Source of the DNA: Tipula vernalis
Lineage: Eukaryota; Arthropoda; Insecta; Diptera; Tipulidae
DNA: 64,000 nt
NCBI GenBank assembly: GCA_958295665.1
Contig: OY282558.1
Location: forward strand, 20,707,409 to 20,771,408
Direction of reading: 5' to 3'
A program made the position numbers and the translations under genes. Shown piece by piece: positions 61,590-64,000 of the stretch. Every line of letters starts with the position of its first letter. Positions within the stretch are counted from its first letter, which is position 1. The notes under the pieces are model-generated. The model worked only from the letters and a program-made list of their open reading frames with translations, was not told the origin of the DNA and ran no database searches.

Positions 61590-61760
61590 TACTATAATCT
61601 TATTGTTGTGGATAGCTATTTTCCAATTTATAATTACCAAGTTAATTTGACTTTCATAGCTATGTTTATTTCTGAATCCTAACTGTTGTTCCGAAATGAT
61701 GTTATTTGATTCGAGGTATTCCTCCAACTGATGCAATACTATTTTCTAATGGTTTTTTTT
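61590..61760 (-). pseudogene. LINE relic, 5' adjoining fragment
   Basis: The minus strand gives QLEEYLESNNIISEQQLGFR, then NKHSYESQINLVIINWK and NNKIIV, the RT stretch that precedes the DLRRAFE motif in LINEs. Its last codons join precisely, at a TA, to the fragment ending at 54097. Beyond 61760 the sequence is too decayed to follow. Confidence 0.7.
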
Positions 61761-61849
61761 AAATCTTTGGAAATATACTACATTATAGGGACTAATTTAT
61801 CAATTTAACCAAATTTTCACCTATTAAGTCCAAAATATCATTAATAATT

Positions 61850-62720
61850 GCGGAATTCATTAAATTAAAATCTCTCTTATTGTTTAATGATTTAATAACT
61901 AATTTCAAATCCTCAAACCAAATCTCCTGGATGTTTCTTATAATGGGTTGTATACCGGTCCCTCGAATAACTTTATATTGGAGGGCAGGATACAACCCGG
62001 CTATAGCCAAAAATCGGTTCAAAGTTTTAAGAATATCGCTAAATTACGATGTCACAATGAAAAGAAATTCGTGGACCGAAACTTCATAGACGAACAGATG
62101 ATCCCATTTACTGGTCGCTGCCCAGGCTAACAGTTGACGTAACAAACCCCTTCCTGTAGGGGTTCAGTATTGGTCTTTGAGATTTATCAAGAAATCAAAA
62201 CCATGTTACCATATTACATATGTCCTTGGGTTGGATCCAGGTGTCATCCTCATTTTTTTTAAAACATTACCAGAGGGCAGTCTTTTATATTTTGATAGGT
62301 ACTTCTTTTTTGTAATGAAAAAAATTAAAAGCCCTTATAAAGTGACTGAAACAATTCAATAAAAACGGTTAAAAGCGTTATATTTTAAAGATGACAATCG
62401 AATGGGTAGGGGTAAGTCGGACCACTTCGTTTACAAGCGACACAAAGTCAGTCCTTTTGGATTCGATGTGAGATCCAACCTGAAACGTTAACAGAACATT
62501 GAACTAAAAAAGACATAGAAAATCGAAGTTACCTGCGTCCTTCAATTATAAGCGAATATAGTAGTTACACGGGTGGGATAGACTCGTGCAGCCAGATGAT
62601 GAAATATTAAAGAACTTTTAATAAAACCGTAAATTGGTCAGTCAAAGTATTCCAATATTTTATCGATTATATGGTTAACACATGGCAAGAATACCGACTG
62701 AATTGCGATTTTAAATGAAT
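61850..62720 (+). pseudogene. piggyBac-family transposase relic
   Basis: Plus-strand blocks in several frames follow piggyBac order: SNQISWMFLIMGCIPVPR, ITLYWRAGYNPAIAKNRFKV, IDEQMIPFTGRCPG, GLDPGVILIFFKTLPEGSLL, YFDRYFFFVMKK, and SEYSSYTGGIDSCSQMMKYY-like residues with FNKTVNWSVKVFQYFIDYMV near 62560-62680. Stops and shifts are frequent, so it is old. Terminal repeats were not identified; the N-terminal part is missing, where the LINE relic abuts. Confidence 0.75.
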
Positions 62721-63006
62721 TCCAAAAATAAACAAAATGTAAAAGATTTGTTAGAATTTCGACTAGAAATAGGGAATTCGCTACTTTCAAAATCTCTAAA
62801 ACGTTCACACGTTTTTTTTTAAAGATGAAGACGACGACTATAAGCGATCAAAGATTAAACAAACATATTAAAAAGATATCCCTACCGTCTCTTGGGAAAC
62901 GCTATGATGGCTGTTTATGTAAAAGCTGTTTTTAAATATTCCATACCATGAAAGACTGACTGAATTAAATTTTTTATTTTTACGACTGAGAGTAGAAGTG
63001 ATTCAA

Positions 63007-63154
63007 GTTAATTTTATTTTTATTAATTTTTTGTTGAATGTTAATTAATTCATGTAATTTCTAATATACTACCGGTGATTAGACCATTTTAATTGTGTTT
63101 TCATTAACACGAGACACGAACATTCAACAAAAAATTAATAAAAGTAAAATTAGC
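63007..63154. repeat. Long AT-rich hairpin, 36-bp arms
   Basis: GTTAATTTTATTTTTATTAA... (63007-63042) faces its inverted copy (63119-63154), with two mismatches and a 76-base loop. Possibly the ends of a small MITE or a foldback remnant. Confidence 0.75.
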
Positions 63155-63159
63155 TTACA

Positions 63160-64000
63160 CATAGAGCTGTGTGAATATCGTGAAGAAGAAAAATTGTAAG
63201 AGAGTTCATCTGTATTAGTATGATTCGCTAGTACTTAACGCACAGCACTCATTTAAATTATTGGACTATGAGGGACCACGCAGCCGTTATTAAAGGTGAT
63301 GTAGTATTTTTTTCTATACTGTTATATTCTATTATATCTCTAAATTGTATCTCTATACAAATTTAAATTATTCTTGAACATTTTTATAATTCAAAATTTT
63401 AAAATAATTGTGTCCTGAATAAAAGTAATTTTTGAGTTATGTCGCTATTGCAGCAAGTGAGCGATATATAGAATGTAAATTGTGGTATAATCAATCCAGT
63501 CGGCGCGGCCTGATGAAAAGATTGATTTTTTCATAATCATAAGCTCATCAGTTCGAAACTGGATTGAATTCTCTTACAATCTTCGAAACATATTAAAATC
63601 ATATCATTCAAGTTCCTTGAAATGCAACTAATGAAAATGTGATATTTATACCTGAATTATTAAGGTAAATGTTATCAAATGTTGTGTAATGTAACCAGGA
63701 TAATGTATACGAGAAAGCCCATAACAAACAAATGTGAGGGTGATTTTCTCGGAAAATAAAAACATTTTTCGTAATATATCTGCGGAATCTGAAACTTCGT
63801 GTTTTAAAGGTCAACTCATCAAAATTTCACAAATTAATTCGAAGGTTTATTTTTTGATGACTTCAGCTGGTTCTAAATTGAGTGTCACTGTTGTGATAGT
63901 TGGGCGGTCTCACAATGGTACGGTCTGATACACTGCTCATCTGAATCATCTGCATGATTCGATTTGCCCTGGTTTTGAAAGAATTTAATGCTTACAGAAT
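63160..64000. other. AT-rich DNA, right end of window
   Basis: Apart from the hairpin at 63491-63567, no gene or repeat is supported to the end of the window. Confidence 0.4.
63491..63567. repeat. Nested hairpin with tRNA-like features
   Basis: Outer 10-bp stem TCAATCCAGT / ACTGGATTGA (63491-63500, 63558-63567), second 7-bp stem CTGATGA / TCATCAG (63510-63516, 63545-63551), and an inner GATT/AATC. The 3' part contains CAGTTCGAAACTG, like a tRNA B box. A proper cloverleaf could not be built, so it is not called a tRNA. Confidence 0.5.

Noticed and set aside
63491..63567. Functional tRNA gene
   Set aside because: Stems do not form a cloverleaf with correct anticodon and T-arm geometry; only the B-box-like word fits.

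Overview
This is a strongly AT-rich eukaryotic window, almost certainly from an insect. The evidence is canonical GT-AG introns of about 60-80 bases, insect-type Gypsy, BEL/Pao, Jockey, Helentron, PIF/Harbinger, pogo and piggyBac elements, a tRNA-Tyr primer site of animal type, and many TA and ACATAC microsatellites. No bacterial gene organisation is present. Nearly everything recognisable is a transposable element in some state of decay, nested inside other elements. The only host-type gene is the relic of a small receptor tyrosine phosphatase.

Layout. 1-4647 (minus): two adjacent genes, a seven-exon SAM-like protein gene and a large zinc-finger transposase-like gene that runs off the left edge; both carry frameshifts and together look like a two-gene mobile unit. 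4648-6960: AT-rich DNA, a long TA microsatellite and a small palindrome. 6961-12458 (minus): a 3'-truncated Gypsy retrotransposon with gag, pro-pol, a -1 slippery site, a primer binding site and a putative 5' LTR. 12459-13265: inverted and direct repeats. 13266-15892 (minus): an old BEL/Pao relic. 15893-19042: spacer with a 154-bp MITE.

19043-30586: a Jockey-type LINE (minus) bounded by a 13-bp target duplication and split by a plus-strand Helentron (Rep, helicase, endonuclease). The Helentron itself holds a 1183-bp solo LTR. 30587-33300: an RTE-like fragment and the phosphatase relic. 33306-38627: a TTAA-bounded inverted-repeat element hosting a PIF/Harbinger transposon (34815-36744, TSD CAG). 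38641-49906: inverted repeats around another TIR element, which hosts a nearly intact BEL/Pao retrotransposon (40064-47139) with LTRs that look identical and a TSD of GTAGT.

49907-54095: LINE relics and AT-rich spacer. 54098-61589: a 7.5-kb pogo/Tc1-mariner-type transposon inserted at a TA inside a LINE. Its transposase gene is split by about 20 copies of a 161-bp satellite flanked by inverted arms. 61592-64000: the rest of that LINE, a piggyBac transposase relic, and two hairpins.

All the long retroelement copies (Gypsy, both BEL/Pao, Jockey LINE, two other LINE relics) lie on the minus strand. This uniform orientation, with dense nesting, resembles pericentromeric heterochromatin or a uni-strand piRNA cluster; that is an inference to be tested with small-RNA data.
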